DNA of 53,637 nucleotides, taken from the IMG/VR virus record IMGVR_UViG_3300044707_000458, positions 1 through 53,637 of that record, one strand, 5' to 3'. Position numbers and translations under genes: made by a program. The stretch is from a virus. Below, in pieces: positions 1 to 10,002 of this stretch (the stretch's first letter is position 1; each line of letters starts with the position of its first letter). The notes beneath the pieces are model-generated. The model made no database searches. It saw only the letters and a program-made list of their open reading frames with translations, and was not told the DNA's origin.

Positions 1-3000
1 AAGGCCTAATTCCTGTTTTTGTAACCAAGTCCGAGCCTTTGTACCCAGCGATGCTGGATGACATCGAGGACGTAGGATTCGAGGGGCAGATCAAGCCTCT
101 CATCACAAATAACAACTGGAGTTCGATGCGTAGCAAGGGTCGCCCAGTTACGATGAAGAACCCGATCCAGAAGCTCCGACTCACCGCACAGACTGGCAAG
201 ATGCCAAGCGAGCATAACGCAGTCTTTACGACCTATGCCCAGATCTCCTCGGTAGCCAAAAAGGATGTTATCCCTGCCCTTAATGCAATCGCAGACAGGG
301 CGATCTTCATCTTGGATGAGAGCCACAATGCGGCGGGAACAGACAGCTCTATCGGCGAATTCTTTAGAAGCGTAATTCCAAAATCACGAGGAGCGGTGTT
401 CTCTTCGGCAACGGCTATCAAAAGCCCCGCCAACATCGCCACCTACTTCCCCAAGACCAGCATCCCAATGGCTGTGCCTACCGCAAGTGAGTTCGAGAGA
501 CTCGCCAAGCGGTTCGGCAATCCATTTATGCAGATGACCAGCAGTATGCTGTCTCGAGCTGGGCAGATGTTCCGACTCCAGAGTGGGTTTACTTGGAAGG
601 GTCAGAAGATCCCATTCATCCCATCCCCGATCAAGGCCAAGCAAGAGGTCATTGATGCCCATAACGCCGCCAATGAAATTCTTGGTGAAATGAGGCAGAT
701 CGAGATCGGTGAAAAGATGAAGAAGCTGACCCAACAGCTCGTACAGGATGCACAGGAAGCCTACGAGGGAACGGAAGCAAAAGCCCTTATCTATCCCCTT
801 TCTGGTCAGTTCCACAATGTCGCCGCCAATATGGTTCTTGGAGCGAAAATCAAGGACACAGCAGACTTGGCCGAGGCTGAAATCAAAGCTGGTCGCAAGG
901 TGTTCATCTCAATGGATACGACTGGCGAGGCCTTCCTTCGGGATGCAAAGGAGATTATGGAGGGCGGAACCCTTCAAAACTACGACAAGGTCTCGAAGGT
1001 CACCTTTAAGGATTTCATGGAGCGGTACGCAAGGAAGCTCAACACAAACAAGGTCAAGATCGAGCCAGCGGATGAAAAGAGCAACGCCCCTGCCCTTGAG
1101 TTCACCATTGATTGGAATAAGACAAGCGGGAAATCAAATATCCCCAACTGGGTAAGCCAAAAGTCCATCGAGCTTCACGACTCCCTAATGGAGACTGGCT
1201 TCAAGGATCTAGCCCTAATCATCAAGGACAATGCCGAGACCCTCAATAAGCTCCCGATCAGTCCATTTGATGCCTTGCGTGCTGAACTGCAAAGACGGCA
1301 GATCCTAAGTGCCGAGATATCGGGTCGGGACATCGCAGTCACCCCTTCTGGTGCTTTCTCACAGAGATCCGTCACCGACCAAGACAAGCAAAACTCCCTA
1401 ATCGCTTTCCGTAACAATGACCAGACGAAAGTTCTAATCGTCAGCCGAACTGGCTCGACTGGGCTGTCGGCACACGACGATCCCCGCAACAAGAGTTCAG
1501 CTCCACGAACCCATATAGTGATGCAACCAGCCCCCGACATCGTCGACACAATCCAAGTTTTGGGCAGAACAAACCGCAACAATCAGCAAAGTGCGCCCAA
1601 ACTTGTCTACATCTACAGCGAAGACATCCCTGCCGAAGTACGGATTATGGCGATGACCCAGAAGAAGATGCGCCGTCTTGGTGCGTCCACGACTGGTAAA
1701 GACGCAACCGCCGCTGGCGAAAACCTTGGGCTGGATATGCTCAATACCTACGGAGACAACGCCGTAGCTCTTGTGCTGGCAAACGAGCCAGAACTACGCA
1801 CGGCCTATAACACCAGAGCTGGAACTAACTTCCCCGAGAAGTTTGAGGATATCCGAAAGATCCTAACTTCTGGTGAGCCAGGGGATGGAATGCGGAGGAT
1901 GATCCACAAGGCGTTGATCTTGGATATCGAGGATCAGAGGCATTTCTTCGAGGAGATCACAGCCGAATACGTTGCGATGGTTGATTTCGCCAAGCAAAAC
2001 GGAACCTACGAGCTGGAATCACAGGACAAGGACTACAAGGCCGAGAAGCTGTCTGACGAAAAGGCTTGGGATGCGTATGGAGTTGCTACTGAGCCACAAA
2101 AGGGAGCGGAATCAAGCAACTCAAAGGCAAAAGAAATTGATTTCCTCAAGACAGCAACACCTCCAGAAGACACCTCGTTTGTTTGGTCTCTTGGCGGATA
2201 TACAATCAAGAAAACTTCTGGATTAGGTCGTGACGCTGGGCCAGCGGGCAAAGAAGGACAACCAATATTTGAACTTACCTCAACCTCGAAAAAGGAAGAC
2301 GGACTTTCGATCAGCTCGCAATCTTGGGCAACAATAACAGAGACAGCCATTAAATGGATTGAAGAGGGTAAAATAGAGACTGGAGAAAACGAGGACTCCA
2401 AGACTGGTGAAGACGCATTTTCCAAACCAGCCCGCATCGCCAAATACCGATTCAATAACCCTACCCCTCCCCCAACCTCGGCAGAGGTAATCCCGACCCT
2501 CGAACAGGCCAAACAACAGGCCGAAACAGCCGTATCAGACTTCTTAAAAGCCAGCGACTCTGTCCTAAAGGACAAGCTGGCCCGTATTTCAAGCAACCCA
2601 CGAATGGAGCAACTGGCGAAGGTAAGGGCTTTGGAGAAGTCTCGGAAGCAGTACGCCCAGACCAAGTACAATGTGGAACGAGCCTTAGACCTCGTTGGTA
2701 AGGGAGCTTGGTTCGGCAAGGATACAAAACAGATCCCCGCCTATGTCGTAGGTGTTGAGCTGAACAACCGCTTCCCTCACGCCGAAAGTCGGCAGTACCT
2801 AGTCATCCAAACCTCTGGGTTCGAGAACAAGATCCGAATCCCGCTACAGGCATCGGAACTCGCTCACGTCAATCCTTTCAAGATCTCTTTAGATAAGTCA
2901 CCTATTGGCGAAAACGAAGCCCCTACTCGTGACCCCAGTATTCCAATCGGAAGCCTCCCCATTGGCATTTACCGCAATGCAGACGGATCTGGGTTGGTAA

Positions 3001-6000
3001 TTGCCTCTAGCATGCAACGTGGTGCTAGCTGGGTAGACAACCTTCCCCCCGAACAACTGCGAGAGGTTAATGCGGTTGCATACGAGCTTGCAGTCCAAAT
3101 GCACGAAAACGGAGTGGATGAATCCACAATCGAGAAACAAGTATTTGATGAAGCCTTAAACAAAGTCATTTTCTATGGGGACACATGGGAAAAGTACGTC
3201 GAAGAAAAGATGCCAGAAAGCCGCAAGGGTGACGGATTCGGAAAGACCTACGATAGATCAAGGCAGAATGCGACCCAGAGAGACCAGTTTGTGGTCGAGG
3301 GCAATCTCCTCACAGGGGCGAATTTCGTTTCCTCTATGTTCGGGGCTAATGTCCCAGCGGCGGTCACCACCTTCACAACCAAGGATGGTGGCAAGACAAC
3401 TGGCGTAGTGATGCCCGCTGGGGTCAACTCCGACAACCTAGTAAATCTCAAAGCAGAAGTAGCCAAAGGCCAAGGATCCCTGCTTGGCCCAGTCGGCAAG
3501 GTAATGGATAACATTATCGACGAGGAAGGCAGACCTCGGGCTGTTGTGTTCAGCGACGGGTCAATGATCTCTGGGCAAAGCCTCTACATCCCAGACAAAG
3601 CGTTCCTCGATGACAAGAACGAGGGTTACAGGAAAGAGGCATTAGACAACAGCAACGCCATCGCAACGATGATCGTGGCTAAAATCAATCAAGGACATGA
3701 TGCTTGGATGTATCGAGGACCAAAGAATGGGTTCTCGCTACGCTCAAGGGGTCTACGCCGTGAAGCTGGTCAAGGCCGAGCCAAAGAGCAAATCGTTGAA
3801 GGATTCTTGACCGACGATAACGCAAAAGACTTCGCACCAGAAGGAGTCATCGGAAGAAACATTCGCATCAAGGCGATGAAAGCCTCGGATGACGGATGGC
3901 TCGAAGCTGGAAACCTGGGTGAGGACGAGATCTACGAGAACCTATACGACTACGCAATCGCCCTACAGGCACAGATTAACCAGCGTCACGGCCAAAACAC
4001 CAAGGGCGAGCTGATCGAGAACGTGCCTAACTTCATCCTGTCTGCCGTAGATAACCGCATTAAGCAGATGCAAGAAGAGGCCAAGAGCCGTGAGACAATC
4101 TCTAAAGATGCTCCGATAAGCGGGACATTTAACGAAGAGGGCGATGTCGAACAAGAAGAAGCCTCCGTGGGTGATTACATGGCTCAAAAAGAAGCCCCAG
4201 AATCCAACAAGGAACTCTACGACAAGCTCGAAAAGGTACTGGCCTCGCTGGCCGATTCCGACAGGAAGATCTTTATGATGTATGTGAGCGGGGCGAGCTA
4301 TCAGCAGATCTCCGAGACCCCCGAAGCCTACAAATCTAGGAACGTGGGCAACCTCGATGGCGAAGTCGCTCCAGACAGATCTTGGACGTTTAAGCATATC
4401 CAGAGCCTCAAAGGCCAGCTCGCCAAGTACGCAAATTTCCTAGGGATCGAAGCTCCCACAGCAAAAGAAGAGCCTACCGAAGCCAGCCCGATGGAAGGCT
4501 TTAAGGCTATTGAAGAAAGCAAGGGTCAGATGACTCTGTTCTCTCGTGGTTTGGTGGACTACTTGGACAAGAACGCTGGAAATAGCGTCCTGTTTAGGGA
4601 TCTCCTCACAGCCGTTGCGAACGAGCCAGACGCACTACCTAGCCAGAGAGCCTTGGCTAAACTACTGACCACCCCAAACACCAAGCAAAGCATGATGACC
4701 GCTGGGCTTTATGTGCCAGCCGAAATCAATCCAGATCCGAGCTTTGTAAGGTCGTACTACAAGCCAGCTAAAGAAGGCAACGGAATGGTCGTGTTGAGTC
4801 TTTATGGGATCAAGAACAGCGGTGAACCGATTGAAACAACGATTCACGAGTATAAGCACGTTCTGACTCACAACCTTTTAGTCAAAGAAGGAATCGGTAC
4901 GGCCACAGGCAAGAAGGAGCTGGATAGACTTGTCGAGTACGCAAACCGCCCAGATATCGAGATGGATGCAGAAGGCAATCCCCTGCCCTTGGCAAGCGGA
5001 AGCAAGGGCGGATACAAACCACTCAAAGCTCTGATTAAGGCCTATTTGGCGGCCGTCAACGCATCCAAAGATACCGCTGGCAACCCTGTGGCAGACGCTG
5101 TTTTCGGGACTGGATTGGCATCTACCTACGATGTGACCCTGCACATGGCCCCATACGAATGGGCTATTGGACAGGATGGGATCCACATGAAAGCCGAGAT
5201 TACCAGCGAGAACACCTTCCCTCTCCTTAAGTACCTCAAAGATCAAGGGCTGGAAGGAACTCGCCCGATGGGTCGGAACTCTGGAATGAGCCTTGTCGCC
5301 TCGAAGGGATCCCCAGATTTCGTGTTCTTGAACCAGACGGATGAAGAGGCATTGGGCGGAATGGAAACAAGCGGAGTGCAAAACACGACCCTTGTTATAA
5401 CCCCAAGTGGTATTGAGAAACTCCGCCAGCAAGACCTAGAACCCCTCTTCTACGCATCTTACAAGGTTCGTGCGACAGCCCCGATGTTCCGAACAAAGGT
5501 TTCAGACATCCAGACTGACCCGCAGAAGGTTCGCTCGATCTACTACGGCCTTGGGAACATTCACGAATTCGTTACCGAAATGTACAGCGACAATCGTTTC
5601 CAAACCGAGATGGCATCGATACCAGGACAATCTGGAATTGAGATCAACGGAAACCTCAAAGAGTATATGCAAGCCTTGGCCGCCGAGCTTCCGCAAGAAG
5701 CTAGGAACGCAATGATGCAGAACTCGGCAATCAAGCCGACCATTCTGACCCAAGGACAATCGGCCGCCTTGGAACTATCCAGCCAGCCATTCGACTTTAT
5801 GAAGATGGTTGAGAATCTCCGCCAAGGGAACGTCGAGAAAAAGCTCGAACAGGCCACCCTGTTTTCTCGTGGAATCAAGATCCAAGACAAGGACAGGAAC
5901 AACATTGATGTCCTAAAGAGCAAGCTCCTCCAGCTCCACAAAAAGAAGCACGGATCCTACCAGAAGGAGGACGATGGTTATTATCGGCCAATTCCTCCCC

Positions 6001-9000
6001 AGCAGTTGTCCTCCCAAGAAGAGACTCTTTACACAATGCTGATGGACAAGGCTCGTGCAGAAAAGTGGCCTGGAATCGCCTTCCAATCAGACCTTATGGA
6101 TGTTGAGACAACCACAAGGCCAGAGAATCTTGTCCTAGAACAGCAGTCGGCAGTCCCAGAAGTGGAAGCTCCAAAAATGGAGCAACTCTCCTTGTTCTCA
6201 CGAGGGCTAATGGAGGTAACGTCGGCGTTAAGCGAAGAGTTCCCAATAGCAAAGGCAGTAGAGGCTCTCCCTAGAGGCGGTCTTTATGGGCAACAAAGAG
6301 AAAATGCTTTCACAGATTTCATGCAAAACGCAATGCTTCCAGAGTCGTTTGAGGCCAAGTACAAGGGCAAAGGATTGAGTCCAGTTAAACTCCGAGCCGA
6401 GTACCTCAAGCAAAATCCAGAAGCACTCAGAAGGTTGTTGTATAAAGAAAGCGGTAAAAACCCTAGCAGTAAGCTCTTCTCAAGAGGCCTACCAGCAGAC
6501 CCAGACCCGATGAGCAACGGAGATCAGCAAGCCCCGCTGAATGACCTACTGGCTTCATTCTTGGGTGCGTCTGGAAACATCATTACCGACGAAGAAATTG
6601 ACGCCACCTACCAAAGGGCATCCGAAGAGAACGCCCCTTTTGAAGTCGGCGCACCCTATGTAGGCCAAGATGTCCGTAGTGCTGGCCCATTCGCAAACGA
6701 TCAGTTCCGTGATGTGCAAAGGGTAGCCAGAGAACTACGCAGACCCATTGATACAGTTGAGACTGACGCATCTGTTTTGGCGGCCGCCAGAGCCTTGGTC
6801 GCTACTCACAAAGCACAACTTTACGAGGATCTCCTTGAAGGAACTCTCGAGACATCAGCAACGAATCAAGCGGCGGTCTACCTAGCCCTTGCCGAGGACG
6901 CAAAGAACGCCAAGACACCAGAGGAACTCCGTGAAATTGCGATTCTCACAATGGCTAACGATATCCAGAGGACAAATCTGGCTCGTGCAATGCGGATCGG
7001 GCGTGACAGCCAGATGACCCCAGAAGAGCGGAATCGGTCATTCTTCAATGCGGAACTCTACAGAAGAAGCCCAGATTCTAATGAGCTGTACAGGAACGCC
7101 ATCTCAAGAACACTCAAAACGAGGTCGATTGCCTCAAATGAAGAGCAGATCCGCCTCCTCCAAGCCGAGCTAGACCTAGCAAGAAGCCAAGCTGGGGAAG
7201 CCTTTACTGCTAACGAACAATGGCAGAAGTGGGGAGCGTATATGGAGGGACGGATTAAAGAGTTCCAAGACGCCAATCAGCTCTGGGCAGATCAGTTGGA
7301 TAAATACCAAGTCCTAGAACAGGAATCCGCAAGGAAGATCGAGGCCTTACAGGCAGAGCTGGCAAAGGCAAATACCAGCCTCGAGCAGATGGACTGGGAG
7401 ACAGCCCAGCTCAAGATCCGTGAGAGCAAATCAGCTCAAGACGTACTGGACACAATCAAGATGTCCAATGATGACGCCGAGGCGATCCGACTCGTGATGG
7501 CTGGTATGGTTCCGATGGCGGCCGCTAAACAAGCTGGGATCAAGCCAGCCAGAGTGATGCAGTTGATGAAATCTCTTGAGACAAACACAAAGCAGAGGTT
7601 TGACCAAGTAGCTGGAGAGCTTGCGACCCAAGGGATCACACGAAGCCAGCTAAAAGCGAAGTTGACCGCATTTGCCAACGGAGCATCCCTGCGGTCTAGG
7701 GGTATCGAAGCCAACCAAGAAGAGGCTCCCCTCACCAAGGAAGAGATTTTGGCAGAGATCGTGTCAGCAATGGGATTCGACTATGCAGGGCAGTCCGATA
7801 CTTCTGGTAAGGCCGATTGGCACAATGTTGACGGCAAAAGCTCTCTGTTTGACTGGAGAAAGCCCAGCAACGTCGGAATTGCAATGCAGATGGTTCGTAG
7901 GTCGCAAGGCAAACAGGCCAGCGTTGGGGACGCATTATTTGAAGCTTACGTTGCCCTGCTTGTATCCAGCACCTCGACCCAGCTCGCCAACGTATCAAAG
8001 ACCCCTTTCACACTTGCTAACCCATTTTACAGAATGGTCGAGGCGGGGATGTCCTACCTTATGGGCAAGACTGGGCTAAATGTAAGGCTTCCAGACGGAA
8101 CGATTGGCAATCCATACGCCAGCGTGGCTGATGTAGTCAACGGAGCTACCGAGGAAGCGAAACTCGGATTTAAGGCGATGATGCCCTCAATTATCAACGG
8201 ACTGCGGTACGCTCGCTTGGCATTCAACACAGAGAAGCCTTTCTACAATATCGACCATACCGACGCGACCCTTCTGGATGAAGGCGATCAGAAGTTCTAT
8301 GAGAACGATCCCAAGGTACCTGGCAAATTAGGAAAAAAGCTCCGCTTGCCCCTGCGAGCATTGTTGGCCGCCGACGAGTTTGCCAAATCATTCACAGCCC
8401 AAACCCTTGTAGGATCTATCGCATTCAGAATGGCAAAAGCAAAGGGGCTAAACGGACAAGAACGGCTCGAATATGTGAGAAACCAAGTCAGCGAATTTGG
8501 TTCTGACTCTTGGAAGATTGCGGTTGAGCGGTCTTCTCGTGAAACCCTTAACGAGGATGTAGCCGACAACAAAGATGAGCCATTTACATTTAAGAGACTC
8601 GGTAAGGCCGCCCCTCGAGCATTGAACAAGTTTAGCAAAGGCATCTCTGATCTTACAGAAAGCATCGAGAGCTGGGGCTATGACCCTAATAATGGAGCAA
8701 GGGCTGTCACCGCTCCTGTGGCCTTTACTGGGGCAATGGGTCTCCAAGTTCTTCGAGGCCTTACCCTGTTCGCCAGAATCTCCTACAATGTGCTGGCTCG
8801 TGGACTTGCCTTCACCCCTATCGGCCTTGCCGACTCCGCAATCGGAGCAATGAATTCCATTAAGAAAAACAGAGAAGGCCAGAGGTTTATGGATCTGAGC
8901 AACTACGAGAACTCCGTAGCTGGGCTTACCGAGGGAGCGATTGGAACAGCAATTCTGATGGCTTTGTTCAGAAGCATGGAAGGCGACAAGGATGACGATA

Positions 9001-9968
9001 AGAAGTTCCTGTTGATTACTGGCCCAGCCAAGGACGCTGATACTGCTGGAAGGACAACTAGGTACGGAAACAGATCCTATATGATCCGAGTTGGCGACAA
9101 GGAGTTCGATATCAGCAGAATCGAGCCTCTTACATCGACCATGGCATTCGGAGTTGCCCTTTCAACCGCAGTAAAAGACGCAGTTAATCGTGGCGGTGGA
9201 ATTGATGTATCTAAAAACCTCTTCCTAGATTTTGGAAGAATCCTTTCCCAGAAGACATTCGGAGGACAGCTACGGACAGGAAAGACCTTAATGAAGGGCG
9301 ATTTGGCAGATCCATTGATTGATTTTGCGTCTGTGTTCACAGCCCCTCCACTAGCTAGAGGACTAGCAGAAGCGTCGAAGGACTATGTCTCCAGAACTAA
9401 ATCAGAAGAGGCCACCATATTTAATAAGGACAGAATGCTGTCGAAGTTCGCCCCTGCCATCGGAGCATACCCTTCAGCTACTGGCTACAGGACTCCATAC
9501 GCTTACGACTATGAAGGTAAGAAAGTTGTTAAGCCATTCACAGAGGTCTTGCCCAACAGCACGGCTGGCAAGATTGCGAAGTTCGCACTTAGGAATCTCT
9601 CCCCTGTCGCCGTCTACAAAAAGAAGCCAGCCTCCAAGCTCAATAGGTTTGTTGAGTCTTACAACAGGCAACAGATCTCAACGGATGGGAAGACTTGGGT
9701 TCTTGATGCGCCCAGAGCCGAGGTCACGGATCCCTACAGCAAAAAGAAGGTTCGGTTGACCCTGCGGGAGCAAGAGACACTCAACTCCATCGTCCAACCC
9801 CAGCTCCAAGCCTTGTTTGAGGTCAACATAACAGAAGCCGATATCGCCAACCCAACCGACAAAAAGAAGCAAAGAATCCAGAATCTAGCTTCCCAGCTAC
9901 GCAATAAATACGAGGAACAGATTATCAGACAGCGATATGCAACGGGCGACGCAAAGCAGACAAAGTAG
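1..9968 (+). CDS. Giant polyvalent protein, 5'-truncated (strawberry-notch/DarB-type helicase + metallopeptidase + LPD38-like)
   Basis: The frame is open to the left edge, so the true start lies outside. Residues are numbered from the TTG codon at 39. Residues 1-610 are an SF2 helicase of the strawberry-notch type: Walker B DESH at 93-96 and motif VI QVLGRTNR at 506-513. About 1401-1425 resembles sigma-70 region 4 (DSDRKIFMMYVSGASYQQI). A zinc metallopeptidase signature HEYKH is at 1603-1607, with a second HEFVTE block at 1842-1847 in a tyrosine/glycine-rich context typical of peptidases in phage polyvalent proteins. A coiled coil spans about 2367-2452. From about 2640 the sequence resembles the LPD38 domain found at the end of such proteins, with hydrophobic helices near 2900-2970. 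Six L(F/R)SRG motifs separate these parts. In phage P1, DarB-type proteins are packaged and protect incoming DNA; a virion-injected anti-host role here is inference. The portal gene follows 34 nt downstream. Confidence 0.85.
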   Translation, partial: GLIPVFVTKSEPLYPAMLDDIEDVGFEGQIKPLITNNNWSSMRSKGRPVTMKNPIQKLRLTAQTGKMPSEHNAVFTTYAQISSVAKKDVIPALNAIADRAIFILDESHNAAGTDSSIGEFFRSVIPKSRGAVFSSATAIKSPANIATYFPKTSIPMAVPTASEFERLAKRFGNPFMQMTSSMLSRAGQMFRLQSGFTWKGQKIPFIPSPIKAKQEVIDAHNAANEILGEMRQIEIGEKMKKLTQQLVQDAQEAYEGTEAKALIYPLSGQFHNVAANMVLGAKIKDTADLAEAEIKAGRKVFISMDTTGEAFLRDAKEIMEGGTLQNYDKVSKVTFKDFMERYARKLNTNKVKIEPADEKSNAPALEFTIDWNKTSGKSNIPNWVSQKSIELHDSLMETGFKDLALIIKDNAETLNKLPISPFDALRAELQRRQILSAEISGRDIAVTPSGAFSQRSVTDQDKQNSLIAFRNNDQTKVLIVSRTGSTGLSAHDDPRNKSSAPRTHIVMQPAPDIVDTIQVLGRTNRNNQQSAPKLVYIYSEDIPAEVRIMAMTQKKMRRLGASTTGKDATAAGENLGLDMLNTYGDNAVALVLANEPELRTAYNTRAGTNFPEKFEDIRKILTSGEPGDGMRRMIHKALILDIEDQRHFFEEITAEYVAMVDFAKQNGTYELESQDKDYKAEKLSDEKAWDAYGVATEPQKGAESSNSKAKEIDFLKTATPPEDTSFVWSLGGYTIKKTSGLGRDAGPAGKEGQPIFELTSTSKKEDGLSISSQSWATITETAIKWIEEGKIETGENEDSKTGEDAFSKPARIAKYRFNNPTPPPTSAEVIPTLEQAKQQAETAVSDFLKASDSVLKDKLARISSNPRMEQLAKVRALEKSRKQYAQTKYNVERALDLVGKGAWFGKDTKQIPAYVVGVELNNRFPHAESRQYLVIQTSGFENKIRIPLQASELAHVNPFKISLDKSPIGENEAPTRDPSIPIGSLPIGIYRNADGSGLVIASSMQRGASWVDNLPPEQLREVNAVAYELAVQMHENGVDESTIEKQVFDEALNKVIFYGDTWEKYVEEKMPESRKGDGFGKTYDRSRQNATQRDQFVVEGNLLTGANFVSSMFGANVPAAVTTFTTKDGGKTTGVVMPAGVNSDNLVNLKAEVAKGQGSLLGPVGKVMDNIIDEEGRPRAVVFSDGSMISGQSLYIPDKAFLDDKNEGYRKEALDNSNAIATMIVAKINQGHDAWMYRGPKNGFSLRSRGLRREAGQGRAKEQIVEGFLTDDNAKDFAPEGVIGRNIRIKAMKASDDGWLEAGNLGEDEIYENLYDYAIALQAQINQRHGQNTKGELIENVPNFILSAVDNRIKQMQEEAKSRETISKDAPISGTFNEEGDVEQEEASVGDYMAQKEAPESNKELYDKLEKVLASLADSDRKIFMMYVSGASYQQISETPEAYKSRNVGNLDGEVAPDRSWTFKHIQSLKGQLAKYANFLGIEAPTAKEEPTEASPMEGFKAIEESKGQMTLFSRGLVDYLDKNAGNSVLFRDLLTAVANEPDALPSQRALAKLLTTPNTKQSMMTAGLYVPAEINPDPSFVRSYYKPAKEGNGMVVLSLYGIKNSGEPIETTIHEYKHVLTHNLLVKEGIGTATGKKELDRLVEYANRPDIEMDAEGNPLPLASGSKGGYKPLKALIKAYLAAVNASKDTAGNPVADAVFGTGLASTYDVTLHMAPYEWAIGQDGIHMKAEITSENTFPLLKYLKDQGLEGTRPMGRNSGMSLVASKGSPDFVFLNQTDEEALGGMETSGVQNTTLVITPSGIEKLRQQDLEPLFYASYKVRATAPMFRTKVSDIQTDPQKVRSIYYGLGNIHEFVTEMYSDNRFQTEMASIPGQSGIEINGNLKEYMQALAAELPQEARNAMMQNSAIKPTILTQGQSAALELSSQPFDFMKMVENLRQGNVEKKLEQATLFSRGIKIQDKDRNNIDVLKSKLLQLHKKKHGSYQKEDDGYYRPIPPQQLSSQEETLYTMLMDKARAEKWPGIAFQSDLMDVETTTRPENLVLEQQSAVPEVEAPKMEQLSLFSRGLMEVTSALSEEFPIAKAVEALPRGGLYGQQRENAFTDFMQNAMLPESFEAKYKGKGLSPVKLRAEYLKQNPEALRRLLYKESGKNPSSKLFSRGLPADPDPMSNGDQQAPLNDLLASFLGASGNIITDEEIDATYQRASEENAPFEVGAPYVGQDVRSAGPFANDQFRDVQRVARELRRPIDTVETDASVLAAARALVATHKAQLYEDLLEGTLETSATNQAAVYLALAEDAKNAKTPEELREIAILTMANDIQRTNLARAMRIGRDSQMTPEERNRSFFNAELYRRSPDSNELYRNAISRTLKTRSIASNEEQIRLLQAELDLARSQAGEAFTANEQWQKWGAYMEGRIKEFQDANQLWADQLDKYQVLEQESARKIEALQAELAKANTSLEQMDWETAQLKIRESKSAQDVLDTIKMSNDDAEAIRLVMAGMVPMAAAKQAGIKPARVMQLMKSLETNTKQRFDQVAGELATQGITRSQLKAKLTAFANGASLRSRGIEANQEEAPLTKEEILAEIVSAMGFDYAGQSDTSGKADWHNVDGKSSLFDWRKPSNVGIAMQMVRRSQGKQASVGDALFEAYVALLVSSTSTQLANVSKTPFTLANPFYRMVEAGMSYLMGKTGLNVRLPDGTIGNPYASVADVVNGATEEAKLGFKAMMPSIINGLRYARLAFNTEKPFYNIDHTDATLLDEGDQKFYENDPKVPGKLGKKLRLPLRALLAADEFAKSFTAQTLVGSIAFRMAKAKGLNGQERLEYVRNQVSEFGSDSWKIAVERSSRETLNEDVADNKDEPFTFKRLGKAAPRALNKFSKGISDLTESIESWGYDPNNGARAVTAPVAFTGAMGLQVLRGLTLFARISYNVLARGLAFTPIGLADSAIGAMNSIKKNREGQRFMDLSNYENSVAGLTEGAIGTAILMALFRSMEGDKDDDKKFLLITGPAKDADTAGRTTRYGNRSYMIRVGDKEFDISRIEPLTSTMAFGVALSTAVKDAVNRGGGIDVSKNLFLDFGRILSQKTFGGQLRTGKTLMKGDLADPLIDFASVFTAPPLARGLAEASKDYVSRTKSEEATIFNKDRMLSKFAPAIGAYPSATGYRTPYAYDYEGKKVVKPFTEVLPNSTAGKIAKFALRNLSPVAVYKKKPASKLNRFVESYNRQQISTDGKTWVLDAPRAEVTDPYSKKKVRLTLREQETLNSIVQPQLQALFEVNITEADIANPTDKKKQRIQNLASQLRNKYEEQIIRQRYATGDAKQTK
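3738..7703 (+). repeat. Six copies of an L(F/R)SRG(L/I) peptide motif in the giant protein
   Basis: The motif is encoded at 3738-3752 (LRSRG), 4536-4550 (LFSRG), 5859-5873 (LFSRG), 6192-6206 (LFSRG), 6474-6488 (LFSRG) and 7689-7703 (LRSRG). The next residue is always Leu or Ile. Three copies share a longer form with Gln three residues before the Leu (QMTLFSRG, QATLFSRG, QLSLFSRG). Codons differ between copies (TCT/TCA, CGT/CGA/AGA/AGG, GGT/GGA/GGG/GGC), so the peptide rather than the DNA is conserved. The motifs divide the protein into pieces of roughly 1237, 266, 441, 111, 94, 405 and 755 residues that follow the visible domain borders. Confidence 0.85.
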
Positions 9969-10002
9969 TCGCACACCTAGCCATTGATGGTTGAAATCGA
10001 AT

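Noticed and set aside
748-1155. Alternative-frame proteins inside the giant gene (several of 60-230 codons)
   Set aside because: Composition is unlike real proteins, there are no motifs or ribosome-binding sites, and they shadow the main frame.
1-9968. The giant reading frame as an artefact of frameshift or assembly fusion
   Set aside because: The domain order matches known phage polyvalent proteins, and codon use and motif repeats are uniform along the frame.
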